From Larix kaempferi (Eukaryota; Streptophyta; Pinopsida; Pinales; Pinaceae), in contig BSBM01001024.1 in the NCBI GenBank assembly GCA_027924585.1, forward strand, positions 3,968,001 through 4,032,000: DNA of 64,000 nucleotides, written 5' to 3'. The notes under the pieces were generated by a model. The model saw only the letters and a program-made list of their open reading frames with translations, did not search any database and was not told where the DNA came from. A program made the position numbers and the translations under genes. Shown in pieces: positions 10,394 to 21,300 of this stretch (the stretch's first letter is position 1; each line of letters starts with the position of its first letter).

Positions 10394-11040
10394 ATTAGTT
10401 GTAAGAGAAGGACAAATAAGACATTTTTTAACTTACCATGCTCGATATGAGCTGTACCCAAACCTTTGGCAGAAATCTGAGAGTTGTATCCCATGTGAAT
10501 GGTAGTTCCATCTTGGAGATCCAAGGAGGAGAAGGATTCTTCTTGTGCCATCATGTGGTTGGAAGCTCCAGAATCTATGAGAAGAGCTTTTGTCTTTGAA
10601 AAACCAGCCATCAATGCATGACAATCATCAGATCCACTTCCAAAATCAGACATCTTTGCTTCTTTTGGAACAACAATTTGGTTTTGTTCAAGAAGCTTGG
10701 TTAGAAGATCAATCTTCTTATGCATGCAGGCATGCTCGGGATGGTTTCCTCTCTTGCAGTAGGTACAATTAGGTATCTTTTGTTTGTCATTCTTGGATCT
10801 TGAAGGTTTCTTGCCTTTGCCTTTTTGTCCCCCTTTTGCATTCGCTCCACTTGATTCACCAGCTAAAAGAGCTAGATCTCTGGAGGTTTTGATGGCACCC
10901 ATTTGAAATAGTTTGTTCTCTTCTTGAGTGAGATCTTCAATAAAGTCACTTAAGGTGGGAAACTTCCATCCAGGGATGGACATTCGAACAGAATGAAAGG
11001 TGGATACAAAGACAAAAAATTGAGATCCAAGTTTGATCAA
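10394..11040 (-). pseudogene. Gag C-terminus (zinc knuckle) and protease of copia-2
   Basis: A 222-aa frame. Early on it has ALLAGESSGANAKGGQKGKG, then the zinc knuckle CTYCKRGNHPEHAC (CX2CX4HX4C), and then the retropepsin active site LLIDSGASNHM followed by IHMGYNSQISAKGLGTAHI. It shares the frame of the upstream gag piece (11107-11577). The protease would cut the gag polyprotein. The catalytic D-S-G triplet is intact. Confidence 0.8.
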
Positions 11041-11106
11041 TATAGAGAGTATCTATTGCTCATCACTTTTAGTGATGCCACATTGCTTGCAATGCAAAAC
11101 CAAATT

Positions 11107-11577
11107 CTAAAATTTGGAGAAGAAATCTTGGATGCTCTCGAAATTGCTAGGTTGAAGGGCAACCAATTCATTCTCAAGAATGTAGCCTCTTAGTTCGTCT
11201 TGTTTTCCAAAAAGACTCCTCAATTTTATCCATAAATCATTTAGATACTTCAATCCATCAAAATGAAACAATAGATCATCAGATATATCAAGGCATATGC
11301 ATCCAAAGGCTTCATCCATTTTGTTTAGGTGCTTGATTCTCTTTTCAGCTTGATGTGGTATGGCATCCTTTTCCTCAACTATTCTAGTAAACCCTTTTGA
11401 CCTCAAGAGTATTATCATCTTCATCTTCCATTCGAAATAATTGAAAGGAGTGAGAAGTATAGAAGAAGGAGCATTCGAATTGCTCATCTTGACTGCTTGA
11501 ACAAGTGCAAAATAGAAAGCTGTTGAATCTGCTGTTGCAACTGCTGGAACTTCGAAATACCTGCAAAAAACTCTCAA
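11107..11577 (-). pseudogene. Gag N-terminal part of copia-2 (UBN2 type)
   Basis: A 156-aa frame with the copia gag signature LTPFNYFEWKMKMIILLRSK near its start, then DEAFGCICLDISDDLLFHF and LWIKLRSLFGKQDELRGYIL. It stops at a TAG (11107-11109) and resumes in the same frame in the next ORF. The natural start is probably MSNSNAPSS, about 30 codons inside the open frame. Gag coats the RNA in the virus-like particle. Confidence 0.8.
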
Positions 11578-11605
11578 GAATGTAGGTAGAATATACTCTC
11601 AAATG

Positions 11606-11617
11606 GCTCTGATACCA
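11606..11617 (-). other. Primer-binding site of copia-2 (initiator Met tRNA)
   Basis: The + strand reads GCTCTGATACCA, the complement of TGGTATCAGAGC, directly next to the LTR start at 11618. This is the standard copia primer site for the initiator methionine tRNA. Confidence 0.88.
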
Positions 11618-12421
11618 TGTGAAATTGCCCACATAAGATCCAAAGAGATGATGTAAATCTCACAATGAAAGAATTTAGGAATAATAGAAGAAGAGACAAG
11701 CAATAGAACTTAGATCCAAAGAAACTCTGATTGAGGCAGAATAATTACACATGTTACTATTAACAGAATAAAGAACTGGTAAATATACAATGCTGAATAT
11801 GAGGATTCGAATTCACTAGGTTGAATTCAAATTGTCCTTCATGCATAGATCTATAATCAGTGGAGAGTCATCAATGCCTAACTAGGAGTCCACCTTCTCA
11901 TCAGTGAAGTCATCAATGCACAAGTAATGGTCAACCGGGAGTCAAACTGAGTCTAACTGAATGTGGCTGGTGTAACTGGCACATGGAAGCACTAATATAG
12001 TGAAGGAGGCTCAGTGGAGGGCGCCATAGGAGTTAACTGGAGTCAGAATGGTCAATATAGTCTCACTGGAGGTCCAATAGAGTGATAAACTCAGTAAAGA
12101 GTCAGTTAATACTTAAATCAAGGAAATAACTGAAGATAACTCAATATAACTGAATATAACTGGACTGGTAGGTGAAGAAGGCGCCCTTGTCATGCAGTGG
12201 AGCAAGGGAGGGCGCATTAGTCACTGGGAGGGCTAGAAATGATATGAAAGTAGCTTCAGGGGCTAGTTTGCTAAGGACTAGGTGCTGGGACTGATGACCT
12301 AGAATGCATGCAAAATGCATGCAAACCCTAATTGCATGAAAACCCTAATTTTGCATGCATGACTGAAAATGAAAATGACTAAAAAGATAGTAGGACTAGG
12401 ATGGAGTATAGGAATATCCTA
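11618..12421 (-). repeat. 5' LTR of copia-2, lacking its last bases
   Basis: It matches the left LTR but its outer end stops at TATCCTA (12421), where the left LTR has TATCCTAACA. The missing ACA is replaced directly by host sequence TGAAAATATT. An end lost like this points to repair, not clean integration. Confidence 0.88.
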
Positions 12422-12642
12422 TGAAAATATTCCCAAGGCCTCTCGCTACCACACATGGCCTCAATGATAGCTTCATCCAAAGGAAAAGTACCATCAAGAC
12501 AATCATGCGAGCAAGATGAGTCGGCTTCCCATGCGGGAAGCATAACAGGATCTTCCTCTTCTGTCTGTGAGGAGAAGAGATCCAGCTCTGCAGAGGCTTG
12601 TTGAATATCATGGTATGCAAGCTCGACTGTAGATAGTGGCAT
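12421..12642. repeat. 222-bp flank duplication, right copy
   Basis: It repeats 8570-8791 of element A. At the junction the bases CTATGA occur both at the LTR end (CCTATGAAAATATT) and in the original host site (AGCTATGATGAAAATATT), a short microhomology. Confidence 0.9.
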
Positions 12643-12852
12643 AGCCATTCCAATGTGTGAAATGTCTCCAGACGGGGAACTCGCAGATGGTAAAGTCCAC
12701 GAATCATTAAAATACGAAGTCCAGAAAGGTACATTATTTAATGAAGGAGGGGCATTATCGGAAATGGTTCCAATAAAGGAGATTGGTGCAACAAAGTCCA
12801 ATGATCCCATCAAAGAGGAATACAATCCCACACCAATATTCCCAGTTGCTGG
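12643..12852 (-). pseudogene. Protease-RT linker of element A, right part
   Basis: Part of a 150-aa frame (to 12831) that reads GDISHIGMAMPLSTVELAY and runs into the duplicated linker segment. It connects the protease ORF on the right to the linker left of copia-2. The linker has no catalytic motif. Confidence 0.65.
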
Positions 12853-13326
12853 CTAAGAATTTTTGATCTGGGGAACAATAGTTCCTGACGATGCTACGGT
12901 ATTGGAACTAGAGAAATCTAGCAGATCAACTGTCACAATTTTTCCCTCGTGGGGAAAGCAGATAACTCTAAACACAGAGGACACGATCACTTTCATTGCG
13001 TAGATCCAATTTCTACCCAGAAGAAGGTTGTAGTCGATGGGTGCATCAACCACCTCGACTTCAATAGGAACGGAGTTCCCACCCAAGTGGACCTCAAGGG
13101 AAGGGAGAATACCATGCATCCTAAACGATCGACCATCGAACGCAGTAAGCATGGCCATAGATTTTGACAAGGGAGGAGAGCCAAGAGCTTTCCAACAATC
13201 CAATGACATTACTGAGGTGGAAGCACCTTCGTCAACCACCATATGTTTAACAATTTTCTGTAAGCACCTAACATCAATAGTGTTGAATTTAATAATGTTA
13301 GGGATACCCTGATCCTGGACTCCCAA
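12853..13326 (-). pseudogene. Aspartic protease of element A
   Basis: A 157-aa open frame with the retropepsin core HMVVDEGASTSVMS, where the usual D-S/D-G is D-E-G, then LTAFDGRSFRMHG and the closing block DYNLLLGRNWIYAM followed by VICFPHEGKIVTVD. The LLGRNWI and FPHEGKIVTVD blocks are typical of Tat-lineage proteases. It lies between the gag zinc knuckle and the RT linker, as expected for a gag-pro-pol order. Confidence 0.82.
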
Positions 13327-13347
13327 AGCACATAAAAGGGTGCTCCT

Positions 13348-13830
13348 CTACGAAGTACATTCCTGTAAAACCTCAAGAGGTGACATGGCACACATAGTTT
13401 GGCCCAAATATTCTACAATGGAGTAGTTTTGGGCAGCTCGGGAATTGGGATTATGCGTTGAGTGCTTAAGAACACCTTTCGGTATCCGCGGCATAGTAGT
13501 AGGCTTCTCAATATACAAAGAAGAATCGGGAGGAGGGGATTCATTCCCCATATTCGTTTGTGGTGCACCATAATCGCGTTGGTGAGTAGCAATAATAACC
13601 TCATATTTAACCATGTTCATGCATCCGAAGCCACCGGTATGAGAAGAGGACGTCAAAGTTTCGTTAGTCCCATAACCAATGACGAAAGCATTCGAAGCCA
13701 TATTCTGATGATGCGGAAGGGAATCTTTCAACACATTTGGGCTCTGTGCAAGATGATTCAAAGCTTCTTCAATTCGAGGACACAAATGAGTAAGATGATA
13801 TTCCAAACACAGTTTGCAAGGAAACTTCAC
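13348..13830 (-). pseudogene. Gag C-terminal region of element A with zinc knuckle
   Basis: A 160-aa frame starting with a CCHC knuckle, CKLCLEYHLTHLC (CX2CX3HX4C), followed by a low-complexity region and then SIVEYLGQTMCAMSPLEVL just before the protease. The knuckle binds RNA during packaging. Confidence 0.7.
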
Positions 13831-15655
13831 TTTACACCTAGATTTACGGTCCCCACCAACATTTTCGTCGTCCCGAGGAGGGTTGGCGTTCTCTTTTCTA
13901 GGAGTATTTCTATTAATCCCATTATTCCTACCCCTATGGTTATTTCTCCCCTTCTTATTTCCACCGTATTTTTGGTTACCTGATGGGTTCTCCGATTGTA
14001 TAGAGTGAACATCAGATAATTGGGTGGAAACGGACGAGGCATGAGGCTGTCCGGGGATAGATTAGTTAATAGAAAAATTTTGCATTTGATTTGTAACCAA
14101 ATCTATGGGTCAAGTACACGTGGATCCAATGATTCCATCAGCATGTGGCCCAGGAACAGGCTTGGTCTCATGACTTGATCACGGTGCATTGGTCAATAAT
14201 ATCGTACAGGATACCAGACTGAGCGTAGACTAGGTCTGGCTGTTGGTCTTTGAATATAGCTTTCTCCTCAGTCGCAATGCCGGACACTGAAATTTCCTTT
14301 GAAATGTAGGGAAGCAAAGACTTAAGGAACCATTCCAACATAAAATATGGAGGAATGTTGGCTTTCACTGGCCTCTTCCGTCAACGCCACTATTGGATAT
14401 GATCAGATATGTGCATGGCTTTGCTCTAGCGGAAGGTAGATAATATTTCGATGCCAGTATCATAGCGAACGGGCAACTAAAAGTGGTCTATGAAAACCAA
14501 GGCTATCTCATTAAAACCCCTGTAAGTGACCCCAGGCAACTCAATGTACTATTTCACTGTTGCCCCTGTGAGGGTGTGTTGAAATAGTCTCAAATGAATA
14601 GAGTTGTGATTTAACGAATTCGAGGAGCACCATAGGTGAAAAGTAGTAACATGATCACCCAGATCCTCACCATTCTTCCCTTCAAAATTTGGAATGTCAG
14701 AAGGGATCTTGGTAAGGATTGGAGGCTAAGTAGGATCGTGACACACTGGATCATTTGTGAGCTTCGAAAGATCTGGTAGATTCAAACGAGCAAGAAACGG
14801 GAGCTATGGCTGCAAAGCTTGATTGTAAGCTCCCAAAAGAGGATGACCTTGCAGACCTGAAGGATAATATGAACCATACCCATGACCATAGGGATGATAA
14901 CTGCCTCCCACCTGACCTGTGTAAGGGTACGCAGGTATATGTGTGTTCTAAGCACCATAGTGGGGAGGGTTGTAATAAGGGCTAGAACCGGCTGCATTGT
15001 AATAAGGGTTACCGCCATAACTATGGGGTATATAAGTGTTATTTGTAGCAGGAGCAGGCGTGTGATGACCATAAGTAAAGGGCATGTTCCCACCCCCTGT
15101 ATTAGGAGAGACATTAACATTAGCAAATGTGGTCGTAGGTATGGGTATATGCATAGAAGCATGTGGGTTAAATTGTGGAATGTGAGTCGTATTATGGAAA
15201 GTGTTCCCACCGAAAGTAAGGGTAGTCCTGGGAGGTGGGCCTCCTCCAACATGTGGAATGGATGAAGGGATATGGCCAATCCCAAACTGATATGCAGAAA
15301 AAGAGTGTGCAGTGCCCCCAGCACCAAGGATAGTGTTAGCATGACTACCAAACATAATGGAAGTAACAATCGTATTAAGACTAGGCATACCAAATGAGAA
15401 AGGTGTCATGGTCATAGGACCTGTTGTATTACTAAGATATGGCATCCCATATCAGAAATCATGTGTGTGTGTACCATTAAATGGGTCTGTATCCACAGGT
15501 TGGTTCATCCCAAACCCGATAGGAGTGACGTGTGGTGGTGAACCTCCCTCCCAACCACCCCTAGGAGTGGAAGGAGCATATTTTTCTTCGACTGTACCCG
15601 ATGGAGTCATGGGGATTCCCCCCATTCCATATGGAGTATTCATAATATGAGATTC
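13831..15655 (-). pseudogene. Gag of element A (N-terminal and capsid parts)
   Basis: The N-terminus (15452-15643 and 14948-15445) is rich in Gly, Pro, Asn, His and Tyr (PSTPRGGWEGGSPPHVTP). A capsid-like part follows at about 14430-14700 (IPSDIPNFEGKNGEDLGDH, HLRLFQHTLTG) and continues at 14168-14368 (FLKSLLPYISKEIS). Stops and frameshifts break it at least five times. Element L is inserted 20 bases upstream of the first gag codons in view, at 15676. Confidence 0.72.
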
Positions 15656-15670
15656 ATGAAGCTCATGAGA

Positions 15671-15675
15671 AGTGT
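15671..15675. repeat. TSD AGTGT, left copy (element L)
   Basis: AGTGT directly precedes the LTR and is repeated exactly at 25435-25439. A 5-bp duplication is normal for gypsy integration. Confidence 0.95.
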
Positions 15676-17036
15676 TGTAATACCCCCAATTCGACCCTTA
15701 GGACATATGAGTCTTTAATGTAAATAAGTGTACATGTGATGTATGTTTTCCTAGCGTGGAGCTCAAGGCCAAGGCCCCGCTAGTGAAAGCCGAATGTTAT
15801 TTAAAGGGCAAGTATTTGATATTTTGATACCATGTGCTCTTAAGCCATGGAAATTGTAATAGGATGTAAATAAACATCAGGCAATATAAAATGTCCAAAG
15901 CTGGCTACGGAGGCAACGAATGAGAAGGGGCCACGTGTATCCACTAGGGAGTGGTGAGGGGGCTATGGGAGTGACCCATAGGTTGCCATTTGTCATTATG
16001 TGAACCCATTGACTTCCTTAGGTGACATTAATGCCAATTGTAAGGAAGTGGTTGAGATTTCAGCCCATGACTTTGATGGAGTATGGGCAACCCTGAAATT
16101 CGTATGGGAAGGTATGGGCTCTTTTGACTTGTCCCACAAGTCACTCTACACCTTGGGGGTTGCTCCATCCTTATCCCCATTCCATTGTGGAAGTATGGGA
16201 CATCTTTCTCCACCCAAAAACGAGCTCCTAGCAGGGAGAAAACCAGAAATCGCGACTTGAAGGAAACCCACGTTTTGGGAAGCCAAAAACGTCCCGATTT
16301 GGTATTGGACAGAGAAATCCAATGGGGGATCCATTGGTAGGAACCTTGGGGCGAATTTGGGAGCAATAGCTACCCCAAAAGCCATGGGAAAACCCAGTTT
16401 TTGCAGCTCAGAAAACGAGTGACGGATTTGGGTTATTTGCTGAACGAAGCTGTGAGAAATCCGATTGTGGATGTATGAATAGAGGATGGGATTGCTGAGT
16501 CTAGTTTGAAGGGTATGTGGCTCTGGGATTGAGCTCAGTGGATTAGCATCCTCCTCCATCTCCTATTGCATGCTTGAGAAACCCAACCGTGTGTTGGATT
16601 AGCATTGTTGTTTGAGTGAAACCCTGACTGTGAGTGAGCCATCTAGTTCCTCCTTAGTGGATACACAGCCCAGCTCGGGGGTGATCTCTCAGCTGAAAGA
16701 ATACAGGCTGGACAGAGATCTATGGTTGGGTGGAACGTTGCTCTCACGTAGCCAGTCGTTTGGGCCATTACAATTCGAGATAAGTATTCTTGATGTTAAT
16801 TCTATGCCCTGCAAGCATTTTAATTAATGACTGTTGTTTATATGTTGAATGCATGATGAAACTGTGTGCAGACGTATTGTTTAATTCCGCTGTGTTTATA
16901 TTGAATCGAATCTGCATATAGAAGTTTTAAATGTTAGTTATTTATGTGCAAAAATTATTGGGGCTAAATATGCCATAAGCCCGGTATGTTGTTAACATTT
17001 CCTTCCTTGTTGTTCTATGGGGAAGGGGACGCTACA
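15676..17036 (+). repeat. 5' LTR of element L
   Basis: TGTAATACCCCCAATTCG at the start, CGCTACA at the end, 1361 bp. It differs from the 3' LTR at about 15904, 16348, 16605, 16887 and 16997. A TATA-like AATATAAAAT lies near 15881. The 112-137 aa ORFs on its - strand recur in both LTRs and are not genes. Confidence 0.95.
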
Positions 17037-17039
17037 GAG

Positions 17040-17053
17040 TGGTATCAGAGCTC
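17040..17053 (+). other. Primer-binding site of element L (initiator Met tRNA)
   Basis: TGGTATCAGAGCTC, three bases after the LTR end, matches the complement of the initiator methionine tRNA 3' end. Confidence 0.9.
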
Positions 17054-17480
17054 TAGGTTCAACCCTACGGCTGTTGGACCCTTCACAGAAATTTAAGTCA
17101 TTGTGTGTGTACATGCATTTTGTATTTGAAACAAAAATGCATTAGAGAAACCTCAAGATCGCATGACTGTTTGGAGATTTTTGCAAGCTGCTTGCAATAG
17201 TTGCATTGATGGCATTCTATGAAACAGAGAAAGGAGCATGGGCAATCTCTGCCATCTTAAGTTGTTTTGTTGTTTTTGATGATTATTGTTAAGCATGGCT
17301 GGAAATGAGTTCTGTTTGTTAATTTCCTGGATAACAGCATGAACAGTCAGTTGTTAGGAAAGCTTGCAAATTACGCCTTATACTCATGAGTTTCCTTGCC
17401 CATGATTGTTGGTTGTTTAGAGATTAAATTGTAAATCCATTGGTTGGATTGTCGAATGATGAAAGATTTCAAATTTTTCC
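17054..17480. other. Leader of element L, non-coding
   Basis: No ORF longer than about 50 codons and no gag-like sequence where gag would normally begin. Near 17478-17513 the segment TAAGTCTGTTT occurs twice, just before the GC-rich array. Confidence 0.5.
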
Positions 17481-17512
17481 TAAGTCTGTTTGAAAAATTC
17501 GTTTAAGTCTGT

Positions 17513-18327
17513 TTCGGAAAGAATTCCCGAATGTCTTCCGCAGTTGCGGAAGCATTCGGCGAATTGCTCCGAAACTGCGGAAGCATTCCGCGAGTTTTCC
17601 CGCAGCGCGGAAGAATTCGGGAAGTCGCCCCGAAATTTGCGGAAGGAATTCCCTTCCGAAATTTTCGGAAGGAATTCTCTTCCGAAATTTGCGGAAGGAT
17701 TCCGCGAGTTGTTCCGCAACGCGGAAAAAAATTTGGCGAAATGCTCCGAAAAAGAAGAAAAAGTTTCTAAGTGTTTTCGAAAAAAAGTTTGTTTTGGAAA
17801 GAGTTCGGGAAAGTCTTCCGAAACTGCGGAAGGATTCCGCGAACGTTTCCGAAATTGCGGAAGAGTTCGGGAAAGTCTTCCGAAACTGCGGAAGGATTCC
17901 GCGAACGTTTCCGAAATTGCGGAAGAGTTCGGGAAAGTCTTCCGAAACTGCGGAAGGATTCCGCGAACGGTTCCGCAACTGCGGAAGAGTTCGGGAAAGT
18001 CTTCCGAAACCGCGGAAGGATTCCGCGAACGGTTCCGCAACTGCGGAAGAGTTCGGGAAAGTTTTCCGAAACGGCGGAAGGATTCCGCGAAGGGCTCCGA
18101 AATCGCAGGAGGATTCGGGAAAGTCTTCCGAAACAGCGGAAGCCTTCGCCGAATGGCTCCGCAATTGCGGGAGCATTCGCCGAATGGCTCCGCGACGGAA
18201 GCCTTCGCCGAATGGCTCCGCAGTTGCGGGAGCATTCGCCGAATGGCTCCGCAGTTGCGGGAGAATTCAGCGAATCGCTCCGCCATTGCGGAAGCGTTCG
18301 GAGAACCGGCCCGCGCGCCCGGACGCG
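17513..18327 (+). repeat. GC-rich satellite with 62-bp period in element L
   Basis: From 17801 the array has an exact 62-bp period (GAGTTCGGGAAAGTCTTCCG at 17801, 17863, 17925, 17987, 18049, 18111). Each 62-mer is two related 31-mers, and the last part (about 18170-18290) runs at 31 bp. The left part is more degenerate. It is rich in CpG and in short dyads such as TTCCGCAACTGCGGAA. All six frames stay open for over 200 codons because the unit contains no stop triplet, although 62 is not a multiple of 3. That is a composition effect, not evidence of a protein. Confidence 0.9.

Positions 18328-18360
<33 letters not shown>
18328..18360 (+). repeat. A33 homopolymer at the end of the satellite
   Basis: Thirty-three adenines follow CGGACGCG directly and are followed by TAGAGTAAAG. 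I found no short direct repeat bracketing satellite plus poly-A, so a retroposed insert is not shown. Slippage or assembly error could alter its length. Confidence 0.85.
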
Positions 18361-18362
<2 letters not shown>

Positions 18363-21300
18363 GAGTAAAGTGGCTAAAACTTGATTTTTTGATAACAGGA
18401 GCATCCGGACTCAGAATGCGATGATTCCTGTGGGGCTCGGAGGCCATTGACGAGGGCCATGAAAGGACCAGTGAAGACCCCTAGCCCATTACACTCCGAT
18501 TTGACGGAAAATGGATAATAGTGACTTTTGAAGGACAGAGTCCCGAGGCAGGACAGAAGGCCGGTTTAAGCTGAAATTGATACTAGGCAGTCATGAAGCA
18601 GGTACAATGTTAAGTTCCGAATCTTGGAACCCAGCTCCAAAGGATATAGTGCCGGGGTGATCAAGAAGGCCAAAAAGCACTGTTCCGGGCCACTTTTTCG
18701 GGATTTTGAAAAGCTTGTGGGCAGTAAAAGTGACCCTAGATGTGGGAATCAGAAATTTTACTGAACTAGACATTTCATATTCTCATTAAGACGGACAGCT
18801 TCCGTTAGACGAAGATTTTCCAGAAATGCACCGTTTGGGAGATAGCCGTTTTTGGCCCAAAATTTGGAATTTTGGGAAAATGTGAAAAATGAGAAGTAGC
18901 AAAACCCAGAAATTCATAGAAGATGAATGGTGCATCGGAATTGAAATCCGTGAATTGCAGAGTGTTCCTTGTTATATGGACTAACTTCGCCCGATAGATA
19001 AGTTTTTGTGATTCCTCATAGATTTTCTCCCACAGGTGGCTGAAGTTGGCATTCGGGACCAAAATGCAACTGTGTAAAATGTGCAAAAACTGGAGTGAAA
19101 ACTTGTCATTTTTGAAGGGATGCAGTTTCCGCACCTGATGTCGGAATGGAGCATGAAGACATGCATTGGAAAGCTTGTCCAGCAGGGAACAATGATGCAT
19201 GACTAGAGTTTGAATGAGGTCTACAGATATCATATTTATTTAGTGCAGAAGAGTGCCAGCGACTGTTTTGACAAACAAATTTTGTTGTCAATGTGGGCAA
19301 TTTCTACAATTGCATGATATGGAAGAGAAATTCCATGATACGAGGAGGGATCGAAAAGGGAAGAATTCTTTAAACCTCAGTTTGTTATCATACTTGTAAT
19401 TATGAAATTGTCATATGGCATAAAAATGTTAAAAATGTAAGGGATTACATAGATGTATATGCACTAAATGGCACCTTAACAAACATTGCATAGTGCATAT
19501 GGAAATGCTTGTGCATGAATGAGATATTGCATATTGGTAAAAGAATGAAGTCTGCATATGCAATGAACCGTTAATAGAGAATATTGTGGTTGATAGTCAC
19601 TATTGATGTTGGTATTGGTTGTAGGACCAAAGATAACAAAGAGCATGGCTAAACATGTTGGGGATGTTGTTGCATGAAGCCAGCAACCTTATGCAGAAAG
19701 GATGGTGCAACAAATCTATGATCATAAAGTTGGCAAAAGGACTGAGCAGCTTTGGTAAGAGGCCAACTGATCAGGTAACATCAGGCGATGTTAATGGTAG
19801 CCATGCAGGTAATGATTATTGGTGCCAAATTGCATGAATGTTGAAAGAGGATTTGGTAAGATTCCTTCAACTATGTTTGAGCTATGTTGAGATATTTTGC
19901 ATGTGATATTGAATACCGATTGGGGACTGTTAACCTACCAAGTTTGGTGAGGTGTGGGTAAGTGAAGGAAATGATCCTTACACCCTATGACTGTTTAGAA
20001 GTCTCAATGCATTCATATGAAATTATATCATGTCATGCGTATGTTGGTTATGTGCTTAATAACCAAAGCAAGTGAGGACTGGTGGTCCTGATTATGATAA
20101 TGCAATTTATATGAGATAGTCATGTCTCGATCATAATATGCTTGAATGCATAGTACTCATGAAACAATGCAAGGTAGCATTGAGTAGATATGCATTAAGA
20201 GATTTTATAAATCTTGTGATGCATTGTGTGAATGCATGGGGATGATGCATATGTTATTGCAAAATAAATAATGAATGAAATGATGAATTGATGATAATTC
20301 TAGGATCATTTCATGGGCTGTTATGAATGCAAAATAGTAAGTGCATGAAGAGCTCAATCATGATTGATGGGCTGCTAGAATGCTCTGTGGAAGGACAGAG
20401 TTGTATGAATGATATGACTGTGGAATAATGAGTATTTACGATTTATTTAAGTTGCATAAATATGGTGACTATGTCTTGAAATTCTATTGTGATAATGACG
20501 CATAGATATAGAAGTGTAAATATTTCATTGCATTTCAAATGTAACAGCTGAAGGTGTTTGAATTATTGAGTGTTATAATTCTGAGATCACTTCAGTGACT
20601 ATTATGGCAATGAATGATTATGTGCGTAGATACTCACAACGTGTTTGGCTGATTGGAGTTTCAGTTTCAGGTAGGAAGGTCTTACATATGGCAATGAGGA
20701 TAAGTCCATAGTAGATACCGGGATCTACCACATGTAGAAGCCAAAGGTTATGAGAAGGTTCTCATGGTTGAGAGCTCTAAGATCTGAGGACATGCTGTAA
20801 GTGGATGCTCATGTAGGGCAGCAGGCATAAGACCATAACGGGTAGAGTGGTGTCACTTACAAGAGCCAAACAATATGAGGATAGCCTCATGGATAAGAAA
20901 ACCAATTTCTGTAGTAGACAGAGTTGCAAATGCATACTGAATTTAATTATTAGTGCCATGGATTGGTTATGGAGCAATCAGATTTGAAATTGTATTGCTA
21001 AATGTTGCTGACTGTTTGGCTGTTTAGTAAGTGTGCCAGGAAGACACATTGCAGGAAGACCATGGGAGAGGTCCTACAGAAGCCAAACTTCATGGGAAGG
21101 GATTCCATGATTTGAAAATGGGTTCCAGGTGGAATGCCATAAGACATTATTAATGTTTCATCTGCACTACATGATTGGTAAACAATATGAGTGGGATGGT
21201 GAAGAATATGTCAGTAAGACATATGAAGGTTAAGTAACATCAAAAGGAATTGGGATGGCAAACCGAGGGACTGTCAACTCAGAGAAGGAGCCTCCATTCC

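Larger units (their letters stand above)
8792..12421 (-). mobile_element. Non-autonomous Ty1/copia element (copia-2): gag and protease, no RT
   Basis: Two LTRs of 800 and 804 bases flank a 2.0 kb internal region. On the - strand it has a primer-binding site (11606-11617), gag, a zinc knuckle, a retropepsin, a short pre-integrase segment and an acidic ORF, then a polypurine tract. No integrase core, reverse transcriptase or RNase H is present, so it must have used another element's enzymes. LTR differences are around 4%, including a 12-bp and a 17-bp indel. It lies inside the pol linker of element A and is flanked by a 222-bp duplication instead of a 5-bp one. Confidence 0.85.

Noticed and set aside
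16028-16559. ORFs of 112 and 137 codons, repeated at 24426-24957
   Set aside because: They lie in the two LTRs of element L and overlap each other; no motif, and duplication is due to the LTRs.
18328-18360. Poly-A as the tail of a retroposed gene or SINE
   Set aside because: No flanking direct repeat and no SINE promoter boxes upstream; only a satellite precedes it.
17469-18447. Long ORFs of 217-292 codons in all frames on both strands
   Set aside because: They are one stop-free tandem repeat read six ways. A 62-bp unit changes frame each step, so no protein would be conserved.
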